The position numbers and the translations under genes were made by a program. The notes below the pieces were generated by a model that was not told where the DNA came from, ran no database searches, and was given only the letters and a program-made list of their open reading frames with translations. From the NCBI GenBank assembly GCA_002224055.1, contig AZLU01000026.1:186001-250000 (forward strand): DNA of 64,000 bases, read 5' to 3'. The stretch is from Pezizomycotina sp. ARF18. Taxonomy: Eukaryota > Ascomycota. Each line of letters begins with the position of its first letter. Within the stretch, counting starts at the first letter, position 1. This document shows positions 25,497-35,931 of this stretch, piece after piece.

Positions 25497-28400
25497 TCAT
25501 ACAGGAGGATTGCGTTCGAAATGTAAAGGAGATGAAGGAATTATATGCTGAAGTATAGAGAAAAATGTGAAGGGTGTTTTTTCATTGCGCTTTATTTTCG
25601 ACGGAAGGCACTCGTGTCCGCAACCGACGGCGGCGCATATTGTCATTTTTTCCGTTAGGAACCAATCCTTCAAGCACCGTCGTGGCCGCCGTGCGAGCAG
25701 TCTAACAAAGGACCAGCACATCTCAGTAAGACGTCTTGACCTCGATTTAAGTATCTATCGGGAGGATATGCTTTTACTCACCTGGCACATAACCCAATTC
25801 CCCTTAACTTGCCCCTACATATCACGCACCCGTCCAACAACTTCTGGCACCGATCGCAGTACCAAAACCCCGGTGACTTTCTGGTTAAATATCGGCCTAT
25901 GGCAATGGTGGCAGCTAGTGTAAACGTGCGTATTCGTCTGTCCCTTCACCCTAGCGTGCGGCACGCCGTGGCTTTCGTAACTTCCGCTGCGGTGATGTAC
26001 AGCCGGAACCTATGTAATAAATCTATATACCCTTCAATCACTCGTCCGACGAGCGCTCTTCGAGCCATACGCGGTCACCGAGTAGTAACGTCATTGTGGC
26101 GCACATTTGCACGTCGCCTTGCTCGCTGTACCACTCTATACTTTTTTCTGTTACGAGCTGCGCGTTCCACGGTTTTTCGTAGGAGCGGCCGGGGACGCGG
26201 CCGTCGTATGTGTAGCGCGGTGCCGTGCTCGTCGGTCTCGAGAGCACTTTTGATGCGGTCATGGAGTCGTAACCGGAGGGTCGCGCGGTGGGTTCTTCGG
26301 ATATGGACTGTAAACCTCCACCGTTCTGTTGTTGTGGGTGGGAAGATTGCGTCATGGAGCCCCAGCGTATTTCGTCGTGCTGCGGCGCGGAGCTGTCGTC
26401 GTACGAGTCGAGGTCCGGTCGCTAACGAGACCAAGGGAGTACTGCCGCGTCCGCTGGTACGGCCGCTCGAGCGACGAGGAAGATGCGTTCGCGGAGTCCA
26501 TGTTGCTAAAATTACCCGTGGACGTGGTACGTTCATTGGGCTGGCGCTGTAGGGGTTATTGTTATTCGTATCGTGGTCGTCACCGCCGCGGTCGCCGCTT
26601 CCGCCGAGTGACGGGAAGCCCAGGTCGGAGTCGAAGCTTTCCAGCGGTTGCGGGATGCTGGCGCGCTGGTTGGACATTGACGAGGATATGTTCGCAAGGC
26701 TGGTCGTGGGATCGCCGACGATGCCGTGGATGTGGTGGCGGGCTATGGAGGGCGGAGTGTGTTAGTTTTGTAGGGCTGGGGTCGCCGACTTCGGCGTCTG
26801 ATTCGCGCCGCGAAGCAGGTCGTGATTCTGCACCTTCTGTGGAGGCGACGGAGACGAGAGTGAGGTTCCGAATGCCGCAGGTGGTAATTTGAGTGCATCA
26901 TCGATGGCGAAGGGCTTTAATGCTGCCGGGTTGACGGTAGGTGTCATAACAGATCTCGGCGTCTCTGGACAGGCCGTACTACCGGCGTCGTTCCGGCGGA
27001 CGGGTGGTTACCACCTGCTCCCGCTCCGATGCTATGTAGATGCAGCCCTTCTCCTCCTTTAATTCCAAGCGCGCGACGGGCTACTATGCCGCTATCAATG
27101 CGTGCTTGTTCTTCCTGTTTCTTTCGCTCTTCGCGCTCCCTCGCTGCTGCTCGTCTTCGAACTGGAATACCAGTTTTAGAGCCTTCCATGTTTGGCTCGT
27201 CCTGTATTTCTGCAATCCCATGCTGCCTTCGCGTTATGTCGCACGCCTCAGATAGCGTCATCCCGTCGTGGAGGCTCGTGATATACCGCTGCGCCAACTC
27301 CTGAACGGTTCCGTGTCGAAAATCGGTAAGTGTACCGTCGAGACAACTTGCGTCGGAACGAACTTCTCCAGCGGGAGTCCAACACGTTCGAGTGCAGTAG
27401 AGGTTTACTAGCCTTAAACGACGACGCCCGACTCTGCCGCCGCTTATCATCGATGATATCGTCCTCGAGCTCGAACCGAACATTACCGCTGCGCTTCGCC
27501 CTCGCCCGGGGTTGCGTCGCAAACGTGAAATCCTCGTATATGTTCCACGCGAACGCGGAGTGGCTCAAAGTATTTATAGGCTGCGGCGCGTACACGATGT
27601 CGTGCTGCACGAATTTTCCGTCTTGGAGCACGACCACAATGTATTCTCGTTCCTCCAGAATAGACCCGTCGCCGCGTTCTCATGCTCGTCGAGTATGCAG
27701 GAGGCGACGAACGGCCGCTTCAGGTCCCACACGTGTATTCGGAAGTCGTGGTTTATAGCACACGTCGCTATCTCCGTTGCTTGTGGCCCGTGCGGCCTCC
27801 AGGCGATCTGCCCGATCGATGCGAGTGTCGTAATAGTGTATTTAGGCTTCCTGTAACTTTCGCCGTACATATCCCACACTTTAACCGTCTTATCCCTTCC
27901 GCCGCTCGCAAATGTTTCCCATCCGGGTGCCAGTCTAGCGTGAACGCAGGCCGCTGTGCGCGTTCAGCTTCCGCTCGTACTGCGTCTCCCTCGAAAGGTG
28001 CCACCGCTGGACAGTCCCATTATCGAACGCGGCGGCGAACTCCATCGTGTTCGTCTCGTTGAACTTGATATCCCTCACGGCGTCGCTCTTGCCGTACATC
28101 GTTAACCTCGGCCTGTTCCTGTTGGTTCCTAACACGCGGAGGTCCCAGAGCTTCATCGTGCCGTCCTGGCTACCGCTCAGCAGCAGCCTGCTGTCTGCGG
28201 GGTTGAAGGCGATCTTATGCACCTGCCTGTGGTGCTCGTGGAGGACGGTACTCAGGCGCCGCCGTGGTTTAGGTCGTAGAGACATATTTTACCGTTGGTG
28301 TGGACGTTGAGATGATCTATATAAATGAAAGGCGAAAGTGAGAAAGTGTAGTCAAAAGCAGCTACTCCTTAGGTTTAACATACGTTTTATGGTGACTGTG

Positions 28401-28870
28401 ACCCCACTTGACGTCGCTGCTGGCGTTCGTGCCTGCGTTGACGACGACTTTGAGCGGCGCGCAGGTTCAACACTTCCGTTATGCCGTCGTAGTTTATCTT
28501 CAGTATCTTAGAACCTCACGACCTGCTACCTAACCGTTTCCCCCGAAAGCTCTCCTAGGTTAGTTTTTATACCGTGATCGCATCTTTTCGGAGGAGTTCG
28601 AGCATTACCACACAGAATCCCTTTCCGGGCTCGGGCACAGCGACTAAAAAGCCCAAAAATCCTTCCCGTCAGTATGATCTACCACCAGAAGCTACTTTGG
28701 AGAGGAAAATCCTACCAGCAGCGGCGCATTGACGTTAAACGACAGCGTATGGTTACTGCTCGAAAGTACCGACGGCAGCGGCGGGTTTGACGCCGTCAGC
28801 ATCGACGGGAACGTGAAACCGGCCTTCGAGCTCGGCCGCGTGAGCGGTTGGATAAATTCAGGAACGCCAT
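25497..28870 (-). CDS. RTC1: SEA/GATOR2 complex WD40-RING protein, RTC1/WDR24 family
   Basis: Vacuole-associated SEACAT/GATOR2 subunit acting upstream of TORC1 in amino-acid signalling. From the N-terminus (right to left): DGITEVLNLRA (about 28490), an intron at 28317-28383, then WD repeats over about 28310-27500. Landmarks there are NGKICLYDLNHGG, LHEHHRQVHKIAFNP, LLLSGSQDGTMKLWDLR, SDAVRDIKFN, FTLDWHPDGKHL, IGQIAWRPHG and DFRIHVWDLKRPF. A family-typical block follows, SCSKDGKFVQHDIVYAPQP then SAFAWNIYEDFTFA (about 27640-27510). A low-complexity middle (27500-26400) precedes EWYSEQGDVQMCATMTLLL (about 26100), ERVIEGYIDLLHRFRLYITA and the C-terminal RING-like zinc block, with FWYCDRCQKLLDGCVICRG-type cysteines (about 25800), LLDCSHGGH and AVGCGHECLP. 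Start taken at 28870 (weak). Many single-base frame changes. Confidence 0.85.
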
Positions 28871-29811
28871 CTTTTATATTTTTTGCTTTTTGAGGAAAAC
28901 CAAAGGAAGCGGAAGATATATCAGCCTATGGCGTCGTCTCCCTTCATGACGGCAGTTTCGTTACGGTTCGATGTTTTTGTTTTGGTTGGTTGTTGTATGG
29001 GCAGGGTAAACGTTTCGCATGTGCGATAGGTTTTGGGGAAGAAAAAAAGGTTGTGAGGGTTTGGATTTGTGCGGCTTATGATAGGCGACTCCAACCATTT
29101 CGGATATCTGCACAACTACGAAATAAATGAAACGAAACGAAGCAAGCCAAATCCAGGTTTTTTTTTTTTTTTTTTTGGAAAAAGGGGTTTATAAGAGGTC
29201 GAGGGAAACTAGATCAAGTCGAATTGTGTATATTCCAAATTAGAAGGCTTCGCTCGAAATTTCGTTACATTTTCAGGTTATATATGTCTCAAGTCGTCCG
29301 TACGAGCAGGTGGAATTGTCATGCCATTCGTGATATCACACAAGCTCAACCTGATTACCAGTATGATCAACATGAGCACCGCGTAAACACCCAAGATAGT
29401 ATGATATTCGCTTTATTTTGGAAAAAGCTCAAGAGAAATCCGATTATAGAAAAAAGATAGAAAAAACCCATAATATGCGCCTAGAAACGAGTTTCTTTAC
29501 ACAAAATGTGAATAAAGAGAAACGAGAAAGGAAAAAGAAAAAGTTCGAGATGTGATTTGAGAAGTGGAGCAAAGCTTCTCTCGATTCCCGCGTATAACAT
29601 ATAGTATAGAATGCTCGCATGAGGATTAGGTGAGGTGACAAGGAGGAGGAGGAAACGGAGTATGGAAGGTGAGAAAGAAAACCAAGTAAAGATATTACAT
29701 GTTTAAAATCGCAATTCTTTTATATCATGAATAATGAAAAAAGAATCATAAAAGAAGAAAGGAAGAAGAAGAAAAACACCATGGCCAAATAAAGAACAAG
29801 AAAAAGATAAT
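28871..29811. other. Intergenic region between RTC1 and eS19 genes
   Basis: Should hold the RTC1 promoter (right of 28870) and the 3' untranslated region of the eS19 gene (left of 29812). T run at 29159-29176. No gene is supported. Confidence 0.45.
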
Positions 29812-30651
29812 CTATTCCTCGTCACCTTCCTCCGACTCCAGCGTCGTCTGAGCGATACCTATACCAAAGAGGAAACGGGTTAGCAAAACCGTTGACATCC
29901 AACATACTATTCCCACCCAAAATCTATATATCAAAAAAAAAAAAAAAGAAAGAAAGAAACAAAAAACGTACGGTCAAGATCCCTCTGTCCGGTCTGGCTG
30001 ATGCTCCTTCCGCCCTTCTCGTTGATCTCGACGACGCCGATCTTCTCGAGCGACTGGACGATCTTCCTGTCGACGGAGCCCGAGGCGTCGACGTGGTGGC
30101 TGGGGCGGGAACCGCGGTTCTTCTGCCCGCCGTGGACCTTCCTCAGGCGGCCGACGCCGACGGTCTTGCGGAGGTAGATGTGGCGGGCGACGGACGCGGC
30201 GCGGACGTAGTACCAGTCAGGGTTCTGGGGCGGGAGCTCCTTGTAGTAACCGGTCTTGACGGTGTCGACCCAACCTGTTTTTTATTCCCCTCATCGTTAG
30301 TTCCTTGAATTCCATATTCCAAAAAATCGATTATTTTTTTTTTCGAGGGCTCGGTGGTTATGAGGATTGCATATTTGTTCGAGGCGGTATGAGGTCGTAC
30401 CTGGGATTGGCAGCTTGCCCTGTCTTTCAGGAAAGCGGCGTAGGCCTCGATGAACTTCTGAGCGTCCACCTATTATCGAACAAATATCGTCAGCAAATGA
30501 TTCCGGCAGCATCCTCCCACGACATTAATCCAAAACCTCCCATCTCCAATTCCCATTCCTCTTCTATTTCTTCCCTTCGCCTCTTGCTCGTCTTCCCGGT
30601 TGGTAAAAAGGTTGTAAAAGAACGTACATCTCGAACGGAAACTCCAGGCAT
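29812..30651 (-). CDS. RPS19: 40S ribosomal protein S19 (eS19)
   Basis: Small-subunit ribosomal protein needed for 40S maturation. Four exons on the minus strand: 30651-30628 (MPGVSVRD), 30469-30401 (VDAQKFIEAYAAFLK...), 30274-29972 and 29858-29812. The spliced length of 443 nt is one base short of a 147-aa frame. The missing base lies in exon 2 at about 30425, after AAFLK, where the expected continuation is RQGKLPIPG. Exon 3 gives WVDTVKTGYYKELPPQNPDW, YYVRAASVARHIYLRKTVGV and GRLRKVHGGQKNRGSRPSHH, the most conserved part of the family. The C-terminus is RIAQTTLESEEGDEE. All splice junctions keep phase apart from that base. A one-base break in an essential ribosomal gene is the clearest sign of consensus errors in this sequence. 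Confidence 0.95.
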
Positions 30652-31390
30652 GATTGCGGTTGTTTTTAGAGGGGTTCTAGAGGAGCTGCTGTTAGCCGGA
30701 AACAGTATCGAAAAGCGTGTGGAGCTGAATGAGAATAATAGTAGACGTACGATTAAGTCGAGTTAGGTTGTTTTGATCGAGAGTGTTGGTGGTAGCGAAG
30801 TTGGCCGTTTGGAGTAGTGAGGGTTGGAGGTGTGGTGATATCTGGGATCCAATTTTTTCGTTTTTTGATTTTTGGTGATTATTCGATTTTCCCTAATGCC
30901 AAGCCTTTTTCTTTCTTTGGTAGTGGGAAGTTTTTTTCTTTGGGCTAAATAAAAAAAAAACTTTGCGTGAGAATTTCTTAGGTAAGCTTTCATTTGGTTG
31001 TATTTAGGGCACTAACCCTCACCTTTTTCCTCACCAACAGGCGTTACAAAACATTCATATCTCGGTAACGCTTTCTGGTTCCAGTAGCATTCATCCAGCA
31101 GCACTTCTCACGATGATGACGATAATGATGATGTATGAACATGGTATTCGAATTATTTATTTTATTCCCAATTCCTTGATCCCTAGTACTCATGCAAATG
31201 CAAGCAAAAAACTTTTATTTGTCCCCATTTTTTTCCCCATTAAAAAAGCCAATTTTCCCTTGATTTCTCTTCTTGCTATTCGTACATTCCGTAGTCTATG
31301 AAATATGACTGCTTTGTTTTCTCTTGATTATTTAGAATGTTTTTGCTATATTTATTTTATTTGTTTTTTTTACTCTAATCACGACTTTGT
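30652..31390. other. Intergenic region between eS19 and IMP dehydrogenase genes
   Basis: Carries the eS19 promoter and the 3' untranslated region of the IMP dehydrogenase gene. AT-rich with short A/T runs and a GATGAT repeat at about 31110-31132. No gene or clear TATA box is recognised. Confidence 0.45.
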
Positions 31391-31637
31391 CTAAGAGTAG
31401 AGACGCTTCTCAAGCTGTGAAGACCGTGAACGTTTCCTTCCACCTGTGCGCTGGCGGTGCGGAGCTCGAAGCGAGTCTTGCCAGAGAGACACTGCTTCGT
31501 AGTTCCGAGACGCTCTTGACACCGATGTCCTGGAGGGAGTGCTGGAGGCCCGCCTGCAGATATGGGACGAACTTGGTGACGGATCTGTAAAATTACCAAG
31601 TCTTAGTTAGCTCATGGCTGCAAATGGAAATATGTTT

Positions 31638-31669
<32 letters not shown>

Positions 31670-33585
31670 CATTTTTGCACGTACCCTCTATCGGCAACGC
31701 TGCGGAAACACCTTGCGCGACAAGGATCTTGTCTGCCTCGCTAAAGTACCTTCCGGTAGCGGCGTTCTCTCCGGACTTCTGCGACTCCATCGCGTCGATC
31801 GAACCCATGCCCCTGTAAGCTTTAACGAGCTGACCCTTTTCGCTGACAAAGTACTGTCCGGGACTCTCGGTGGTTCCGGCGAGGAGACCACCCATCATGA
31901 CGGTGGAGGCGCCGAGGGCGAGGCCCTTGACGATGTGGCCGACGTTCTGAACACCGCCGTCGGCGATGCAGGGGACGCCGAACCTCGACGCGAACTCGCA
32001 GACGGAGAAGACGGCTTGCGCCTGGGGCGGCCGACGGCCATGACTTCCTGCGTGATGCACGCGGAGCCGGAACCCATGCCGATGCGGAGACCGTCGGCTC
32101 CGGCGGCGACGAGCTGCGCGGCTTGCTCCCGCGTAACGACGTTGCCCGCGATAACGTCGATCTTGGGGTATTCGGCCTTGATGTGCTTGATCATCTCGAT
32201 CTGGTAGACCGAGTTACCCTGCGACGAATCGAGGACGACGATATCCAAACCGGCCTCGGCCAGCTTCTTGAGGCGGACTTTATCGTCCGGCTCGTGCCGA
32301 TGGCGGCGCCGCAGAGCAGCTGCTTCGACTCGAGGACCTTGGACGCGAGGGGAAGTTGTGGTTCTTCATCAGATCGGAGCGCGAGACGAGCGCCGTGAGG
32401 TTGTCGGTTCGCGTCGACGATGGGGAGCTTGCCCTTCTTGCACTTCGTGAGGATGTCGTTCGCTTCCCGCAGCGAGACACCTTTTTGGGCGGTGACGAGC
32501 TCGCTCGCGGGTCATGGCATCCTTGAGGGGTACCGATCTGTCGCGGAGGAATTGGATATCACGCATCGTGACCATGCCGACGAGCTTCGAGGAGAGGGTA
32601 CCGTTTTCTGATTAGTTCGTAATGAACGAAAACGGATTAGCCAAACAGCCCATCGTCGAGGGGACTAGTCGATCTAGTCCAATTGTAAATTAAGGCAAAT
32701 ATGTTTTTTTGAACTACTCTTCGGTATATTTTTCTTCAGAAGGTCTCCAAGCGTTTTTCCACAAAAGGCGCTAAGGCCATTGTTACGGCTGAACGAAAGT
32801 TATTTGTATGCATTGTTTGATCATCATTTGAAAAACAAGTTTTCTCCACCACCACCAAGCAATCTTTCCCGCCATCCAAAAACAAAAATGCAAAAAAGCT
32901 AGAAGGTTTAATAGATCACCTGTTATAGGAATACCCGCGAACCCTTGCTTCTCCTTGATCTTGAAAACGTCGCCACGGTGTGCTTGGGGCCGAGGACGAC
33001 GGGGTCGAGTATGAACCCGTTCTCGTACTTCTTCACCTTCCTGACCATCTCGGCCTGCTCTTCGGCGGAGCAGTTGTGGTGGATGATGCCCACGCCTCCC
33101 AGCAGGGCATGTGTATCGCCATGTCCGTCTCCGTGACGGTGTCCATCGGCGACGACACCAGCGGCACCTTGACGGAGATGTTCCGCGTGATCTTGGACTC
33201 CAGCGAGACGTCGCCCGCGGGGAAGTTTATGTGCCCGGGGAGGATGAGGAAGTCATTGTAACTTAAGGATTGTAGGTGTTGTTAGCATGTGAAGAAAAAG
33301 AGAAAGGTGGGTGTCTTGGGGTTTTTTTCGACGATAATAACTGCATGCAGCATGCAGCGGTAAAAAAGAGCGGACAAAAGAGCAACGAATAGATAACAGA
33401 AACCTCGGAGAGGAATAAAGCTAAGGAGAGGGATTTATCAAGACGTACGTCAGACCACCGTGCTTCTTCGAGTCGAGAAGATCTCTGATACCGAGTCCGT
33501 CTCCGGACTCGTACTCCTTCAGATAATCCAGGGCCTTTGAGAAATCGGCGATAATTTCCCGGCCATTGCTCTTGACGCCGTTCAT
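31391..33585 (-). CDS. IMD: Inosine-5'-monophosphate dehydrogenase
   Basis: NAD-dependent oxidation of IMP to XMP, the rate-limiting step of GTP synthesis; cytosolic tetramer. Exon 1 is 33585-33449 ([20 protein letters not shown]..., ending KKHGGLT). Exon 2 starts at 33261 with [20 protein letters not shown]. Intron 32919-32608 lies inside the CBS (Bateman) region, and 31684-31585 lies near the C-terminus. The CBS part reads [14 protein letters not shown] ... [20 protein letters not shown]. The catalytic barrel shows [35 protein letters not shown], the catalytic loop [20 protein letters not shown] with the nucleophilic Cys, [31 protein letters not shown] and [10 protein letters not shown]. 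The C-terminus is [20 protein letters not shown], then a KRLYS-like end. Frame changes at about 33110, 32515, 32390, 32300, 32035, 31700 and 31410 look like single-base errors. Confidence 0.95.
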
Positions 33586-35209
33586 TTTGTAAGTGAAGAA
33601 AAGAGATAAATAGATAAATATATAAATAGATAAATTCCTTTAAGAATAGATAGATATTGAAGTGATGAAGGCGATGGTGATGATTGGCAATGGCAGAGAA
33701 GAGAGGAGAAGAAGGTAGGAGTAGGAGAGTGGGAGAAAAGTTCTCCAAATTTTTGATAAGAAAAATTTTCTCCCTCTATTTATATTGGAGCCGGAAACCG
33801 TTAGGCAGTAAAGAGAATGCAGAGAGTTGCTTCTTTCTGAGCTAAAAATTTGAATTCAGACTGCCCAGATCAACCACTATGATTAATAGTTACTAGTAAT
33901 ATTTGCTTTTTTTTTGTATATTCCCGAAACTTCACCACCTCCAGCTTCAACATCACCAGCTTACTACGACCTAATTAACGGTTCTTTTAGATCTTGAAAA
34001 TGAGGGGCGATTGAGTAAGATCTCTACTGAGTGCTCGTTTGATAATACTTCCTAAAAGTTTATGGTGATAACATTGAATATTTTATTTGTTACGACAGCT
34101 TGCACAAAGCTTTGTTGTCCGGCTGTGCTGGCTAAGTAGAACCCTCTAAAACCAGATGCTTTAACGATATATGAGATATATACTAGAGGAAAGGTATCTT
34201 TCTCATTGAATAAGACACAAGGGAGTCTGTAGTACTATATTCAGGTGTATAACGCATGGGGTAACTGCTAGTCATTGGTAGGGTAATTATTGTGATCCAT
34301 ATTGATAAGTTCTGATATATACTGGCTCTGACTAGTATGTCAATGGTAGCAAAAGATTGAGGTATATATTCTGTACAACCGTAATCTAGTTAAGCTAGCT
34401 ATACTATGCCTGATTGCTAATTCTTTAATGAGAATGTAACGGCGCAAATGGATTACCAAAATACATCAAACTGCCCAAATAGATATATCGCCGTCGCATC
34501 GTGCCGCTATCACGGTAAATAGAGTTATATCTAACTTGTAAGAATATTTCTAACCGGAAGGAATGTACTCCGGTTTAAACGTATTTAAGCTCTCACTCGT
34601 AGAGGTTAGTCGGAGCGTCCATTTTTTTTTTTTTTTTCTCTTTGGAAGACTTTGTGACGCGCGGTAAACCACAGGACTCCAGTAACAACCGTAGCACGTA
34701 GTGCTTCGGCGACGGGCGGCGGCGGCGGCGGCGGCGGCGATTGTGCAATTGCATGTTCGTCCTTCGAAGATATGCGTTACCCTTTTAGTGCCTCGGTTGC
34801 ACAAGCGGAATACGAGCTCATACTTCCCTCGAATAGTCAGCATGAGCACTATAGCAATATTTATCGTGGTGATTCATGGTATAGAATGTCGTCGTGCGCC
34901 AGTTAGCTCATTTCGAAGAGTGGGAATATTACGCTCCCTCACTAGCTTTTCGATATAGCCGCGAGCATCTAAAGCTAGACCTCACGCTACTCCACTGCGC
35001 TATGTTTCCAGCAGCCTCCCCCAAGCTTTCTCCCATTTTAATAGCAGTTTGAGTTAGCATGGATTCTCGCTCAAGAAACAGGGTTTTCAATCTTTTAGCT
35101 CTCGTCCTTACCACAAGCTGTAGAGCAATTCATTCCGTATGGCGCGGGTTCTGTAAAGCTCTCGAATTTGGCCCTTGGTAATATTCTTGTCCTCGAGATG
35201 AGGGCGAAT
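33586..35209. other. Intergenic region upstream of IMP dehydrogenase
   Basis: The first few hundred bases should include the IMP dehydrogenase promoter. The stretch 33850-34560 is AT-rich with few homopolymers and no supported gene. A (GCG) repeat is listed separately. At 34870-35110 the sequence is more GC-balanced, but no frame is convincing. No tRNA could be folded by eye. Confidence 0.4.
34715..34739 (+). repeat. (GGC)n trinucleotide microsatellite
   Basis: About eight tandem GGC/GCG units (positions 34715-34739). In one frame it encodes an alanine run, but no gene around it is supported. Confidence 0.9.
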
Positions 35210-35931
35210 TCAAAGAACGAATACACCGCCCCGCAAGGAGCTGTCGTTCGGTCTCATGGACCGAGAGGTTCCTCGTATACGTAGGTAAATAAGACTGCTT
35301 TGTAGCCTGGACCTGCGGTACTTCAGACCGTTTATGGACATCTTACACGCAAGCCCGTGGGGCCGGAAGCTCTCCAGCATCAAAGAAACCGCCACGTCCA
35401 TCTTCGATAAATCCACATCGTTAGGCACGAGGCAGCCGAACTTCTTCGGGTCCAGCGCAGCAGCGAGGACGTATATCTCCATCTCAAACCCTTCCTTGTT
35501 CTGACAGCCGTCAAACCTGCGGGACAATATTCGAATCAGTTATCTCAAAGTTTCCTCTATATATTAGAAAATTAAACATAACGCAACTAAAACATTACCC
35601 TGGGCTTTAAGTGAAAAAAGTGAAGCAATTTTGACGTACACTCCATCAAATCGCAATACCTCCCCACCAATGCCTTGCAGCTTCGTGGTCGCGACGGCAG
35701 GCTTCGTGCGCTTTTCTGTGTACTAGACTCTTCGCTTCCCGCTTTAATTTATCGGCGCAGCGAATTATAGGATACCAGCTGCTTGGTGCGGGAGGGGCCG
35801 GCGGGCGTTTCACTCGGGGGCCCGGGGGCAGTTCCGGGTTTTGTGCTTGTGGCAGATGTCAACGTCGACTTTGGTGCTTTCGACGTCGATGGTGTTGTTT
35901 TTGCATCTACTTCCTCTTCGATCATTCCCAT
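35210..35931 (-). CDS. Hypothetical protein, probably two exons
   Basis: I do not recognise the family. Minus-strand coding character is visible in two parts. The first part (35931 to about 35640) begins MIEEEVDAKTTPSTSKAPKS, is Pro/Ser/Thr-rich and probably disordered, then continues in a shifted frame with PAVATTKLQGIGGEVLRFDG. After a likely intron ending near 35527 (CCCGCAG acceptor), the second part reads FDGCQNKEGFEMEIYVLAAA, LDPKKFGCLVPNDVDLSKMD and VSLMLESFRPHGLACKMSIN. Conserved-looking residues, balanced composition and a sensible splice site argue for a real gene. The stop at 35210 follows a frame that turns basic and unconvincing after about 35330, so the true 3' end may differ. 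At least one frame shift lies inside the first part, at about 35745. Confidence 0.4.

Noticed and set aside
26075-26677. Long open frames on both strands, 25.8-27.9 kb, as separate genes
   Set aside because: The plus-strand frames are Arg-rich shadows of the minus-strand RTC1/WDR24 gene; only the minus strand shows WD40 and zinc-finger landmarks.
33263-33748. Start of IMP dehydrogenase at 33748
   Set aside because: The stretch 33748-33590 reads low-complexity leader sequence. The conserved [12 protein letters not shown] start at 33585 fits the family.
34870-35010. Possible tRNA (GC-balanced, TTCGAAG-like words)
   Set aside because: No acceptor, D, anticodon and T stems could be paired in register.
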